Shown here: one piece after another, positions 25,553 through 38,198 of the stretch
Layout: each line of letters begins with the position of its first letter
Position numbering within the stretch: the first letter of the stretch is position 1
Assembly (NCBI GenBank): GCA_009377375.1
Contig: WHUE01000002.1
Coordinates: forward strand, 97,350-136,905
Direction: 5' to 3'
DNA: 39,556 nucleotides
From: Alphaproteobacteria bacterium
Lineage (GTDB): Bacteria; Pseudomonadota; Alphaproteobacteria; MPNO01; UBA2964
The notes under the pieces: model-generated
What the model saw: the letters and a program-made list of their open reading frames with translations, nothing else
Database searches by the model: none
Told to the model about the DNA's origin: nothing
Position numbers and translations under genes: made by a program

Positions 25553-26530
25553 ATGGACACGCTGCTTGCCATGCTGCGCGCCGCGGCCGAGCCGACAAGG
25601 CTCCGCCTGCTGGCGCTGTGCGCGGAAAGCGAGATGGCCGTGAGCGACCTCGTCGACATTCTCGGCCAGAGCCAGCCCCGCGTCTCGCGCCACCTGAAGC
25701 TGCTGTGCGAAGCGGGCGCGCTCGACCGGTTCCGCGAGGGCAGCCGGGTATTCTACCGCCTGTCCGACGATCCCGCGGAACCCGGCGGCATTGCCCGCGC
25801 GCTGGCCGCGCTGATTCCGCTCGACGATCCCGAATTCGCCCGGGACCGCGAGGGACTGGCGCGCATCCGCCGCCGCCGCGCGGAGACGGCCGAAGCCTAT
25901 TTCCGCGCCAACGCCGCGCAGTGGGACAGCATGCGCCTGCTGCATATCGACGAGCGCGAGGTCGAACGGGCGCTGCGCGCGGCACTGCCGGGGCCCTGCG
26001 AGCTGCTGCTCGACATCGGCACCGGCACCGGGCGCATGCTCGAGCTTTTCGCCGACCGCATCGACCGCGGCGTCGGCATCGATTCGTCGCGCGACATGCT
26101 GTCGGTCGCGCGGGCGAATCTCGCCGCCGCCGGGCTGCGCCACTGCCATGTCCGCCACGGCGACATGTACAGGCTGCCGTTCGAGGACGGCGCTGCCGAC
26201 GCCGTCGTCGTCCACCAGGTGCTGCACTACGCCGAACGCCCCGCCGCGGTGATCGCGGAGGCGGCGCGCACGCTGGCGCCGGGCGGGGTGCTCGTGGTGG
26301 CCGATTTCGCGCCGCACGACCTGGAACATCTGCGCCGCGACCATGCCCACAGCCGGCTCGGCCTGGACGAGGACGAGGTTTTCGACTGGTGCCGCGCCGC
26401 CGGTCTCGCGCCGGGCCGGGCCGTTCATCTTTCCGGCGATCCGCTCACCGTCATCATCTGGACCGCGCGGGCGGGGGCGCCGGTGCCGGTTCGCCGCGTC
26501 CGGCCCGAAACCGCCGAGGCCGCGTCATGA
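25553..26530 (+). CDS. ArsR-family regulator fused to a SAM-dependent methyltransferase domain (SahR-like)
   Basis: The 325-residue fusion has an ArsR winged helix (about 1-90, QPRVSRHLKLLCEAGAL as recognition region) and a class I methyltransferase domain (about 120-300) with motif I LLDIGTGTG (152-160) and DSSRDML following the second strand. The cysteines and His pairs of metal-sensing ArsR proteins are not present. Its place as first gene before metF and metH fits regulators of the methionine cycle that sense S-adenosylmethionine or S-adenosylhomocysteine, as described for SahR; the ligand would bind the methyltransferase fold. This is inference. The ATG at 25553 follows GGACGGAG. Its stop overlaps the metF start (ATGA), so the two are translationally coupled. 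Confidence 0.85.
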   Translation: MDTLLAMLRAAAEPTRLRLLALCAESEMAVSDLVDILGQSQPRVSRHLKLLCEAGALDRFREGSRVFYRLSDDPAEPGGIARALAALIPLDDPEFARDREGLARIRRRRAETAEAYFRANAAQWDSMRLLHIDEREVERALRAALPGPCELLLDIGTGTGRMLELFADRIDRGVGIDSSRDMLSVARANLAAAGLRHCHVRHGDMYRLPFEDGAADAVVVHQVLHYAERPAAVIAEAARTLAPGGVLVVADFAPHDLEHLRRDHAHSRLGLDEDEVFDWCRAAGLAPGRAVHLSGDPLTVIIWTARAGAPVPVRRVRPETAEAAS

Positions 26531-27498
26531 CCGCCGCCACCGGGCCCGTAGAGGACATGAAACACATGCTGGCCGAGAAAATGCCGGCGGAGCTGCCCTT
26601 TCCGGCGCGCCGACCGGCCGACCTCAGGATATCGTTCGAGTTCTTCCCGCCCAAGACCGAGAAGATGGCGGAAACGCTGTGGAATTCGATCAAGCGGCTG
26701 GAGCCGCTGAGCCCCCGCTTCGTCTCCGTCACCTACGGCGCGGGCGGCTCCACGCGCGAGCGCACCCATGCCACCGTCACGCGCATCCTGAACGAGACCG
26801 CGCTCAAGCCGGCAGCGCACCTGACCTGCGTGAACGCGACGCGCGAGGAGGTGGACGAAGTGGCCCGCAGCTACTGGGAAGGCGGGGTGCGCCATATCGT
26901 GGCGCTGCGCGGCGACGCGCCGGACGCCGCGGCCGGCTACCGACCCACCCCGGGCGGCTACGCCTATGCCGCCGACCTGGTGGAGGGGCTGAAGAAGGTC
27001 GCCGATTTCGAGATCAGCGTCGCCGCCTATCCGGAAACCCATCCGGAGGCGCAGAGCGGGGAGGCCGACCTCGACAATCTGAAGCGCAAGCTGGATGCCG
27101 GCGCCGACCGCGCCATCACGCAGTATTTCTTCGGCGCGGAGGTGTTCCTGCGCTTCCTGGACCGCGCGCGCAAGGCCGGCATCACCGCGCCCATCGTCCC
27201 CGGAATCCTGCCGGTGCAGAACTTCGCCCAGGTGTGCAAGTTCTCCGGCATGTGCGGCACCGAGGTGCCGGGCTGGATGGGCGAGCTGTTCGAGGGGCTG
27301 GACGACGACCCGGAGACGCGCAGCCTGGTCGCCGCCACGGTGGCGGCCGAGCAGTGCCGCCAGCTTCACGCCCACGGCATCGACGAATTCCATTTCTACA
27401 CGCTGAACCGCGCCGACCTGGCCTATGCGATCTCGCACGTTCTGGGCCTGCGTCCGGCCGCCGGCGGCCGCACCGACACCACCGTCAAGGAAAGCTGA
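26527..27498 (+). CDS. metF: 5,10-Methylenetetrahydrofolate reductase
   Basis: This 323-residue enzyme reduces methylenetetrahydrofolate to 5-methyltetrahydrofolate using FAD. The N-terminal ISFEFFPPKT contains the catalytic Glu38, matching Glu28 of E. coli MetF. VTYGAGGSTRE (about 67-77), the VALRGDAP loop (about 125-132, with the flavin-tuning Asp) and ITQYFF (about 198-203) are all conserved. The product feeds metH, which starts 6 bp after the metF stop. About 30 residues precede the barrel, slightly longer than usual. The gene overlaps the regulator by four bases and should share its promoter. Confidence 0.96.
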   Translation: MTAATGPVEDMKHMLAEKMPAELPFPARRPADLRISFEFFPPKTEKMAETLWNSIKRLEPLSPRFVSVTYGAGGSTRERTHATVTRILNETALKPAAHLTCVNATREEVDEVARSYWEGGVRHIVALRGDAPDAAAGYRPTPGGYAYAADLVEGLKKVADFEISVAAYPETHPEAQSGEADLDNLKRKLDAGADRAITQYFFGAEVFLRFLDRARKAGITAPIVPGILPVQNFAQVCKFSGMCGTEVPGWMGELFEGLDDDPETRSLVAATVAAEQCRQLHAHGIDEFHFYTLNRADLAYAISHVLGLRPAAGGRTDTTVKES

Positions 27499-27504
27499 TC
27501 ACCT

Positions 27505-31275
<3,771 letters not shown>

Positions 31276-31384
31276 CGCCGGCGCGGCACGACGATCCCGG
31301 CCTCTCGCCTCCGGTTTGCGGCCTTACGGATTCGCGCTACTCTCCGCCCGACCTCGAGACACCGGCAGGACAGGGAGAGAACCG

Positions 31385-32356
31385 ATGGCGGAAAAGCCGC
31401 GCCCGCGCGTGATCGCGCTGGAAGAGCACTACTGGGATTCGGAAGTCGAGAAGCACTTCAAGGGCCGCGACCAGTCGCGCCGCAACGCGCTGCTGGACCG
31501 GCTGCACGATCTCGGCGCGCTGCGCATCCGCGAGATGGACGAGGCCGGGGTGGACGTGCAGGTGCTGTCCCACGGCGCGCCGTCGCTGCAGCGGGTGGAG
31601 GCCGACGCCGCCGTGCCGCTGGCCAGGGCCGCGAACGACCGGCTGGCCGAGGCCTGCAAGGCCAACCCCGACCGGCTCTTTGCCTTCGCCGCGCTGCCGA
31701 CCGCCGACCCGAAGGCCGCCGCGGACGAGCTGGAACGCTGCGTCGACAGGCTCGGCTTCAAGGGCGCGATGATCCACGGCCCGACCCTGGGCGACGGCTG
31801 GCTGGACAAAAAGGAGTTCTGGCCCATCTTCGAGCGGGCGGAGGCGCTGGACGCGCCGATCTACCTGCACCCGTCCTACCCGCACCCGGATGTGATCAGG
31901 ACCTACTACGCGGATTACCTCGACCAGTATCCCGGCCTCGCCACGGCGGGGTGGGGCTACACGGTGGAGACGGCGACCCACACCATCCGCCTCGTGCTTT
32001 CGGGCGTGTTCGACAAGTACCCGGGCGCCAGGATGATCATCGGCCATCTGGGCGAATCCATCCCGTTCTCGCTCTGGCGCATCAACCAGGCGCTCAGCCG
32101 CGTGGAGAACACGGGCTCCGCCTCCTTCCGCGACACGTTCTGCGACCGGTTCTGGATCACCACCAGCGGCAATTTCTCCAACCCCGCGCTGCTGTGCAGC
32201 GTGATGGAGATGGGCATCGACCGCATCCTGTTCTCCATCGACTACCCCTTCGTCGAAAACCCCGACGGCACCGACTGGATCGACACCATCCCGCTCGGCA
32301 AGGAGGACATCGACAAGCTGCTCCACGGGAATGCGGAGCGGCTGCTGAAGATGTGA
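31385..32356 (+). CDS. Amidohydrolase-2 family protein (decarboxylase-like)
   Basis: This 323-residue TIM-barrel protein belongs to the ACMSD / gamma-resorcylate decarboxylase group. Metal ligands are visible as EEH (Glu13, His15), His162 (YLHP) and Asp286 (SIDYPF), with His221 and Glu224 (GHLGE) as catalytic candidates. Relatives decarboxylate hydroxybenzoates or related rings without a redox cofactor; some are hydrolases. AGGGAGAG precedes the ATG. It follows metH by 109 bp on the same strand and converges on the SDR gene of the riboswitch operon. Its partner pathway is unclear: aromatic degradation and ring-acid decarboxylation linked to thiamin salvage are both possible. Confidence 0.82.
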   Translation: MAEKPRPRVIALEEHYWDSEVEKHFKGRDQSRRNALLDRLHDLGALRIREMDEAGVDVQVLSHGAPSLQRVEADAAVPLARAANDRLAEACKANPDRLFAFAALPTADPKAAADELERCVDRLGFKGAMIHGPTLGDGWLDKKEFWPIFERAEALDAPIYLHPSYPHPDVIRTYYADYLDQYPGLATAGWGYTVETATHTIRLVLSGVFDKYPGARMIIGHLGESIPFSLWRINQALSRVENTGSASFRDTFCDRFWITTSGNFSNPALLCSVMEMGIDRILFSIDYPFVENPDGTDWIDTIPLGKEDIDKLLHGNAERLLKM

Positions 32357-32378
32357 GGGGAGGCGCGCGCTTCCATCC

Positions 32379-33146
32379 TCACCCCATCACCAGCCCCCCG
32401 TCCACGTACAGCGTCTGCCCGGTCATGAAGCGGGACCAGTCGGAGGCGAGGAAGAGGACGGGGCCGGCGATGTCGTCGGGGCCGGCGATGCGGCGGAGGG
32501 GGGTCTGGGCGGTCAGCATCTCCTTCACATCCTCCTTCGTGCCCCGGCTGGCCTCCGTGGGGTAGACGAGGCCGGGGGCGACGCAGTTGACGCGGATGCC
32601 GAGCGGGCCGAGCTCCGCGGCGAGGTTGCGGGTAAAGCCGACCAGCGCGGATTTCGCCGTGGTGTATTCGTGATAGGGGATGGTCGGGCGCGCGATCAGG
32701 TCGCTGGCCATGTTGACGATGCTGCCCCCGCCGCGCCGTTTCATCGCGGGCAGGACCGCCTTGCACAGGTGGTAGGCGGAGAACAGCGCGCCGTCGACCT
32801 GCGCTTCGTAGTCCGCCCACTCGGTGTCCCAGAACAGCTTGCGCGCGTCCGGATCGAAGGCGTAGGGGCGGAAGGCGTTGTTGACCAGCACGTCGATCCG
32901 CCCGAACTCCGTCGCCACGCGATCGACCATGGCACGGATCGCGTCCGCGTCGGTCACGTCCGCCGGCGCCGCCATCGCGTCGCCGCCCGCCGCCTTGCAG
33001 GCAGCGACGACTTCGTCCGCCGCCGCCGCATTCGACAGGTAGTTGACGGCGACGCCCGCGCCCTCGGCGGCGAAGCCGCGGGCGATGGCGGCGCCGATGC
33101 CGCGGCTCGCCCCGGTGACGAGGACGACCCGGTCCCGGAAATCCAT
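32379..33146 (-). CDS. Short-chain dehydrogenase/reductase, last gene of the TPP-riboswitch operon
   Basis: The 255-residue classical SDR has the nucleotide motif TGASRGIG (about 12-19), the structural NNAF (about 90) and the catalytic set Ser in NMASD with Tyr and Lys in YTTAK (about residues 159-163). It would interconvert a carbonyl and an alcohol with NAD(P)H. It starts 17 bp after the binding-protein stop with AAGGGG seven bases upstream, so it belongs to the same transcript. My inference is that it reduces the aldehyde made by the LuxC-like enzyme to an alcohol. A FabG-like housekeeping role cannot be excluded from sequence alone. Confidence 0.88.
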   Translation of the reverse strand: MDFRDRVVLVTGASRGIGAAIARGFAAEGAGVAVNYLSNAAAADEVVAACKAAGGDAMAAPADVTDADAIRAMVDRVATEFGRIDVLVNNAFRPYAFDPDARKLFWDTEWADYEAQVDGALFSAYHLCKAVLPAMKRRGGGSIVNMASDLIARPTIPYHEYTTAKSALVGFTRNLAAELGPLGIRVNCVAPGLVYPTEASRGTKEDVKEMLTAQTPLRRIAGPDDIAGPVLFLASDWSRFMTGQTLYVDGGLVMG

Positions 33147-33163
33147 GATCCGCCCCTTCGCCG

Positions 33164-34150
33164 TCAGTTCGGGATCAGCTCTGAGCGCACCACCTGCGAG
33201 ACGTCGATGCGGCGCTTGACCAGGCCGAGCCCCAGATAGACATCCGCCGCCTTCTGCATCACGTCGATGTCGAAATGGCCGAGCCCCTTCTTCTTCGTCG
33301 TCTCGGAGACGGAGGAGGCGTTGCGGAGCCTGATGATCTCCAGGTTCACCTTCGGGTCCTTGCCGTTGATGGTGCGCTTGACCGCAATCTGCGCGGCTTC
33401 CTCCGGCCGGTCGATCATCCAGGCGGCGGAATCGCGATAGGCGGCGAGGAAGCGGCGCAGCAGCTCCTTGTTGCCCTGCCAGGACTGCTCAGTCACCACG
33501 AAGATGTCGCTGGGCACGTTCAGGTGGTCCTTCACCTCGATCACGTTGAAATCCTTGAGCCCCTTGAGCTTGCCGACGAACAGCCCGGTGTCGGTGGCGG
33601 CGGTGGCGTCCACCTGGCCCTGCATCACCGGCGCGAAGTTGAGCAGCCCGGTCACCTGCAACGTGACGTCGGATTCGGACAGCCCGACCCGGTGCAGCAG
33701 CACCTGGAGGTTCTGCCGCGTGCCGCTGGACAGGCTGTAGACGCCGACCTTCTTCCCCCGCAGGTCGGCGGGTTTCACGATGCCGCTGCTCTTCAGCGCC
33801 ACCACGTTGAACACGTTCTGCGGATAGATGTTGTAGATCGCGACCAGCTTCTCGCCCTTGTCGATGGCGGCGAAGAAGCTGCCGGGATCGGTGAAGGCGA
33901 TGTCCGCCTTGCCGCTCAGCATGTTGAGGATGGCGGCGCCGCCGCCGGTGCCCGGCACGTAGCCGAGATCGATCCCCCGGGCCTTGAAGAAGCCCTTGTC
34001 GGGCTCGGCCATCAGGTTGGTGATCTCGCTGATCGGCTGGCTCCAGCCCGCGACGACGAACTTCTCCAGTGTCTGCGCCGCGGCGCCGTGAAGGCCGGCG
34101 AAGGACGCCAGCCCGGCGACGGCGAGGGAACGCGCGATCGTGCGGATCAT
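33164..34150 (-). CDS. ABC transporter substrate-binding protein, NMT1/THI5 (ThiY-like) family
   Basis: The 328-residue secreted protein has a signal peptide (about 1-25, AAAQT) and the two-lobed NMT1/SsuA-type fold: GFFKARGIDLGYVPG (about 53-67), KADIAFTDPGSF (about 80-91) and LRGKKVGVYSLSSG (about 124-137). The family binds sulfonates, nitrate, or thiamin pyrimidine precursors (ThiY, THI5). Control by a TPP riboswitch points to a thiamin-related ligand here, possibly an acid. AAAGGAA precedes the ATG. The start overlaps the permease stop by four bases (ATGA), and the gene is followed by the SDR. Confidence 0.85.
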   Translation of the reverse strand: MIRTIARSLAVAGLASFAGLHGAAAQTLEKFVVAGWSQPISEITNLMAEPDKGFFKARGIDLGYVPGTGGGAAILNMLSGKADIAFTDPGSFFAAIDKGEKLVAIYNIYPQNVFNVVALKSSGIVKPADLRGKKVGVYSLSSGTRQNLQVLLHRVGLSESDVTLQVTGLLNFAPVMQGQVDATAATDTGLFVGKLKGLKDFNVIEVKDHLNVPSDIFVVTEQSWQGNKELLRRFLAAYRDSAAWMIDRPEEAAQIAVKRTINGKDPKVNLEIIRLRNASSVSETTKKKGLGHFDIDVMQKAADVYLGLGLVKRRIDVSQVVRSELIPN

Positions 34151-34905
34151 TGGCCTGTTCCTTTCATGTGGCGGCGAAGCACCCAGCGCTCGGCCAGCAG
34201 CGTCGCCTGGTAAAACAGCATGCCCAGCGCGGTGATGACCACGAGCAGGGCGAACATCTGGGGCGAATCCATCATCCCCTGCGAGGCGATGATCATGGCG
34301 CCCAGCCCTTCGCGCCCGGCGATGAACTCGGCTACGACCGCGCCGACCAGGGCGAGCACGACGGCGACGCGCAGCCCGGCCAGGATCACCGGCAGGCCGG
34401 ACGGAATCTTGAGCCGGAACAGCGTCTGCATCCGGGTCGCGCCCAGCATGCGGAACAGCTCGCGCTTCTGCGGATCGATATGCGCGATCCCGGTCATGGT
34501 GTTTTCCAGCAGCGGGAAGAAGCAGATCAGCGCGGTGATGATGACGGTGGACGTCATGCCGAACCCGAACCACAGGATGAACAGCGGCACCAGGGCCAGC
34601 TTGGGCACGACCTGGCTGGCGATGATGTACGGATACAGCACCCGGCGCAGGAAGGCGGTCTCCCCCAGCACGATGCCGCAGACGAAGCCGATGCCGCAGC
34701 CGGCGGCCAGCCCCAGAAGCATCTCCGCGCCGGTGAGCCAGATATGCGGCAGCAGGTAGCCGGTCGACAGCCCGTGCCACAGCGTCGTCAGCACCACCGA
34801 CGGGGCAGGCAGGATCAGCTCCGATATGTCGGTGATGCGGCAGCCGGCCTCCCACGCCCCGAGGAAGGCGGCCAGCAGCCCGTATGTCCAGAGCCGCGCG
34901 CCCAT
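34147..34905 (-). CDS. ABC transporter permease (ThiX/SsuC-like)
   Basis: The 252-residue inner-membrane protein has about six helices and the EAA loop typical of BPD-type importers (about 150-175, FRMLGATRMQTLFRLKIPSG), which contacts the ATPase. Such permeases act as homodimers. It overlaps the ATPase gene by one base (TGATG) and the binding-protein gene by four, so the three are translationally coupled as one importer. The TPP riboswitch upstream suggests thiamin-precursor import rather than sulfonate or nitrate uptake, which the sequence alone would also allow. Confidence 0.88.
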   Translation of the reverse strand: MGARLWTYGLLAAFLGAWEAGCRITDISELILPAPSVVLTTLWHGLSTGYLLPHIWLTGAEMLLGLAAGCGIGFVCGIVLGETAFLRRVLYPYIIASQVVPKLALVPLFILWFGFGMTSTVIITALICFFPLLENTMTGIAHIDPQKRELFRMLGATRMQTLFRLKIPSGLPVILAGLRVAVVLALVGAVVAEFIAGREGLGAMIIASQGMMDSPQMFALLVVITALGMLFYQATLLAERWVLRRHMKGTGQ

Positions 34906-35645
34906 CAGGCCGCATCCATCGCCTGCCGCGCCGCGCGGCAGAGCTCGTTGAAGCGGGGGCTGTAGCGCAGGTCGGGCGCGCGCGGCCGGGCGAGGTCGAT
35001 GTCGAGCGTGTCGCGGACGCGGCCCTCCGCCATCACCGCCACCCGGTCGGCGAGATACACCGCCTCGGCGATGTCGTGGGTGACGAACAGCACCGTGGTC
35101 CGGCGGGAGGCGCAGAGCCGCAGCAGGTCGGCCTGCAGCTCCTCGCGGGTGATCGCGTCCAGCGCCGCGAAGGGCTCGTCCATCAGCAGCACCAGCGGCT
35201 CGTTGACCAGCGCGCGGGCAATGGCGACCCGGCTCTGCTGCCCGCCCGACAGCTCGCGCGGATGCCGCCCGGCGTACTCCGCCAGCCCGACCAGCGCCAG
35301 AAGCTCCGCCGCCCTGCCGCGGTCGGCGACCCGCGGCCGGCGCTTGAGCGAGACCGGCAGCAGCACGTTCTCCATCGCCGTCAGCCAGTCCAGCAGGGTG
35401 GGGTTCTGGAACACGAACCCCACCTGGGGGCTGGGCTCGGTGACCGGGGCGTCCTGGATATGAACCGCGCCCCGGCTCGGCGGCAGCAGCCCGGCGGCGA
35501 GCTTCAGCAGGGTGGTCTTGCCGCAGCCGCTGCGCCCGACCAGGCAGTGGAACGCGCCCTGGTCGATGGCCCAGTCGACGCCGTTCACCACCGTCTCGTC
35601 CGGCGGGTAGGTGTAGCTGGCGCCGTCGATGCGGAGGAAGCCCAT
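34905..35645 (-). CDS. ABC transporter ATPase (ThiZ/SsuB-like)
   Basis: The 246-residue ATPase has Walker [10 protein letters not shown] (about 38-46), the Q-loop in FVFQNPTL, signature LSGGQQSR (about 134-141) and Walker [13 protein letters not shown] with the H-loop THDIAEA. It belongs to the nitrate/sulfonate/thiamin-precursor importer group. It starts 10 bp after the LuxC-like stop. The ATG at 35645 is preferred because the fold begins there; an in-frame ATG at 35666 would overlap the LuxC-like end by 11 bases and lacks a ribosome site. Confidence 0.88.
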   Translation of the reverse strand: MGFLRIDGASYTYPPDETVVNGVDWAIDQGAFHCLVGRSGCGKTTLLKLAAGLLPPSRGAVHIQDAPVTEPSPQVGFVFQNPTLLDWLTAMENVLLPVSLKRRPRVADRGRAAELLALVGLAEYAGRHPRELSGGQQSRVAIARALVNEPLVLLMDEPFAALDAITREELQADLLRLCASRRTTVLFVTHDIAEAVYLADRVAVMAEGRVRDTLDIDLARPRAPDLRYSPRFNELCRAARQAMDAA

Positions 35646-35655
35646 CGCCGTCCCG

Positions 35656-37113
35656 TCAGTCTGCATAGGGGGCGAAGCCGTCCGCCGCCGCCTCGGCCGA
35701 CCGCTCGATCTCGACCATGGCGACCAGGTCCAGCAGGTTGAACCGCCCGTCATGGTGCCAGCCCGCCTCCGGCGCGGTCATATGGCCCAGCGCGCTGATT
35801 CGGGTGACGCCGGCGCCGCCCAGAAGGGCTGCGAGCCGGTGCAGCGTCTCCGGTGGCGCGGCGATGCCGACGGTTTGCAGGAACGCCCTGTAAGGCGCGA
35901 TGCGGGGCAGCGCGTCGTCCAGCGCGTCCACGGCGACGATGCGCACCGTCCGGTTCAGCCCGCCGGGCGCCAGGTCCTCGGCCTCCTCGGCATAGGCGAC
36001 GCTCCATGCGCCCGCCGCGTCGCCCAGCAGGGCGCGGCCGTCTCCGTCGCCGGCAAGCGCCTTCATCTCCTCCGCGCTGCGCCAGGCGGCGACGCCGCCG
36101 GCCTCGCCCGCGGACAGCGCGTGGCGCGGATACTTGCGCTCGAACACGGAAAGCTCGTTGGCGACATAGCCGGCGAATTCGCGGGGCGAGACCCTGCCGC
36201 CGCGCTCGACGAAGAAGACATGCGGCGAGTAGCAGCCCTGCTGGTCGTAGCGGATCACGTCATGCGCCGCGGCGTGCGCGGCCGCCCAGGCCTTGCGCGA
36301 ATCCAGCGCCTCGCGCGCGACCATGCCGAAGCTGAGCTTGTGGCCGAAGGGCAGGAACCGCGTCGTCACCGGCACGCGGGCGCGGATGGCGTCCAGCGCG
36401 TCCGTGCCGCCATAGGCCAGCACCAGATCGGCCTCGTTCAGCCAGGCGCGCTCCTGCGCCTCGTCGCCGCCCTTCCACCAGACGACGGCGAGGCAGTCGG
36501 CGATGGCCGGCTCCACCTCCGCCAGGAGCTCGGCGAACAGGCCGGCGAAGACCGGCTCGCCGCTGGACAGCTTGCCGACGCTGCCCGCCTTGACCAGCAG
36601 GGCGGAAACCTGGCTCCACAGCGGCAGGCCGGGCACGTTGCCGGCCCAGATCTGGACCAGCAGCTCGGGCCCGAAGGCGCGGGCGAAGCCGCCCTTCGGC
36701 ACGGGCTGGAAATCGTCCAGCATCTGCGGGTTGGCGAAATCCTCGGCGAGGAATTTCAGCAGCTCCGGCCGGCGGAAGGTCTTCAGGTATTCGGTCAGCC
36801 CCAGCCGGACCATCTCCGCGTCGTAACCGGTGACACGGGGCAGCAGCGCCTCGGCGCGCTTGCGGTACGGGTCGCTGCGGTCGAGCAGCCGGGCGACGGC
36901 GCGGTCGAGGATGGCGGCGATGCGCGCGACCGGCAGCGGCTTCAGATTGGCGCGGGCGGCGTCCCGCACCCGCGCGGCCAGCGCCGCGGTCTGCGCGCCG
37001 TCCAGCGCCGGCACGGCAATCTCCACTGCGTCGTTGCCGGCGCCGAAGCCCAGCGTCTGCCACGCGACCGCGTCGCGCGCGAGTCCGGGCAGGTATCCCG
37101 CGAACTCCGTCAT
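35656..37113 (-). CDS. LuxC-family acyl-CoA/acyl-protein reductase
   Basis: The 485-residue protein is an aldehyde-dehydrogenase-fold LuxC relative. The nucleotide-binding region reads IWAGNVPGLPLWS (about 155-167), and the active-site Cys294 lies in DQQGCYSPH, as in bioluminescent LuxC where this Cys takes the acyl group before NADPH reduces it to an aldehyde. No luciferase or luxD thioesterase is present. The ATG overlaps the luxE-like stop by four bases (ATGA), so the enzymes are probably made together. I infer that it reduces an activated acid, probably thiamin-related given the riboswitch; a fatty acid remains possible. Confidence 0.88.
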   Translation of the reverse strand: MTEFAGYLPGLARDAVAWQTLGFGAGNDAVEIAVPALDGAQTAALAARVRDAARANLKPLPVARIAAILDRAVARLLDRSDPYRKRAEALLPRVTGYDAEMVRLGLTEYLKTFRRPELLKFLAEDFANPQMLDDFQPVPKGGFARAFGPELLVQIWAGNVPGLPLWSQVSALLVKAGSVGKLSSGEPVFAGLFAELLAEVEPAIADCLAVVWWKGGDEAQERAWLNEADLVLAYGGTDALDAIRARVPVTTRFLPFGHKLSFGMVAREALDSRKAWAAAHAAAHDVIRYDQQGCYSPHVFFVERGGRVSPREFAGYVANELSVFERKYPRHALSAGEAGGVAAWRSAEEMKALAGDGDGRALLGDAAGAWSVAYAEEAEDLAPGGLNRTVRIVAVDALDDALPRIAPYRAFLQTVGIAAPPETLHRLAALLGGAGVTRISALGHMTAPEAGWHHDGRFNLLDLVAMVEIERSAEAAADGFAPYAD

Positions 37114-38192
37114 CCCGCCCGCCCCTGCGCCGCGCGGAGGAACTCCTCGATCGCCATCGAGCAGCCCCTGGCCTCTTCCCCGTCGGCGCGGCCCAGCAGC
37201 AGGAAGCCGTCGCCCGTGTCGAGTCCGGCGTCCTCCGTCAGGATCGCGCAGGCCGAATTGAAATGGGCGAGGTCGCAATGCGCCAGCACGCCGATGGCGC
37301 CCTGCGGCATCTCGCGCCCGGTCAGCGGATCGACCACGTGGCTCCGGATCCAGTGCGGGCCGGACTTGACCGGCGGCGTCTCCTCGTTGCCGTCGTCGTA
37401 GAACTGGGTGCTCAGCTCGGTCATGCCGTACATGTTGATGCAGAGCCGCTTCGGCACGCCGAACGTCGCGGAAAGCTGGTCGTAGAACGCCGCCGCCTCC
37501 ATCTCGCGCGACTGCCCCTTGAAGCCGCCGGTATCGAGGATCCGGCTGCCCGCCGGCAGGGCGAAGCGGCGGTCCGGCGGAAGCGCGTCCATCAGATGCA
37601 CGAAGCTGTAGCTCGCCCCGAGCAGGGCACAGGGTTCGCCCGTCTCCGTCGCGCGGTCCAGCGCGGCGCAGACCGCCTCGACATCGATGCCTTCCGTGCC
37701 CATCAGGTATCCGCTGCCCTCGGCGCCGAAATGCCGGAGCGCGAGGGCCAGGTAATGGGCCAGCGACGAGTTGGGCAGGACCGTCTCGTCCGGGAACAGG
37801 ACGCCCATGCGGATCGTCTCCCGCTCCTGCATGAAGCGGTGTCGGAAATTCGCAGTCATCGAGGCGTCGTAGACCTTCAGCGTCGGGTGATAGCTCTTGC
37901 CGCGCGCCCCGCCGGTGGTGCCGCTGGTCATGAACACGCGCATCGCGGAGTCGGGCGCGACGCAGCTCAGCGTCAGCTCCTTGAACGCCGTGATCGGCAC
38001 GGGCGGGATGTCGCGCCAGCGCCGCACGTTGCGCGGGGTCTTCGCCCGCTGCCGCGCGAAGCGGCGGAGCGGCGCGTTGTTCTCGAACTGATAGGCGAAC
38101 AGCGCCAGCGCCATCGCGTCGAAGGCGTCCTCCGACGCGTCGTCGCCGGCCATGAAGGCCAGCAGCGCATCGATGATCTCGGCCTCGGTCAC
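37110..38192 (-). CDS. LuxE-family acyl-protein synthetase (adenylate-forming)
   Basis: The 360-residue protein has the AMP-binding loop TSGTTGGARGK (89-99), the adenylate motif YGMTELSTQFY (255-265) and the C-terminal hinge region LLLGRADGEE (331-340). Cys344 sits close to the C-terminus, where bioluminescent LuxE carries the Cys that accepts the acyl group from acyl-AMP. It should activate a carboxylic acid with ATP and hand it to the LuxC-like reductase. The start is a GTG at 38192 with GGGAGG six bases upstream, and that ribosome site can pair into a hairpin. It is the first gene behind the TPP riboswitch, about 108 nt after the aptamer. Confidence 0.86.
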   Translation of the reverse strand: MTEAEIIDALLAFMAGDDASEDAFDAMALALFAYQFENNAPLRRFARQRAKTPRNVRRWRDIPPVPITAFKELTLSCVAPDSAMRVFMTSGTTGGARGKSYHPTLKVYDASMTANFRHRFMQERETIRMGVLFPDETVLPNSSLAHYLALALRHFGAEGSGYLMGTEGIDVEAVCAALDRATETGEPCALLGASYSFVHLMDALPPDRRFALPAGSRILDTGGFKGQSREMEAAAFYDQLSATFGVPKRLCINMYGMTELSTQFYDDGNEETPPVKSGPHWIRSHVVDPLTGREMPQGAIGVLAHCDLAHFNSACAILTEDAGLDTGDGFLLLGRADGEEARGCSMAIEEFLRAAQGRAG

Positions 38193-38198
38193 GAAACA

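Noticed and set aside
35656..38192. Bioluminescence operon
   Set aside because: LuxC- and LuxE-like genes are present, but there is no luciferase (luxAB), no luxD and no flavin reductase, and the control element is a thiamin riboswitch.
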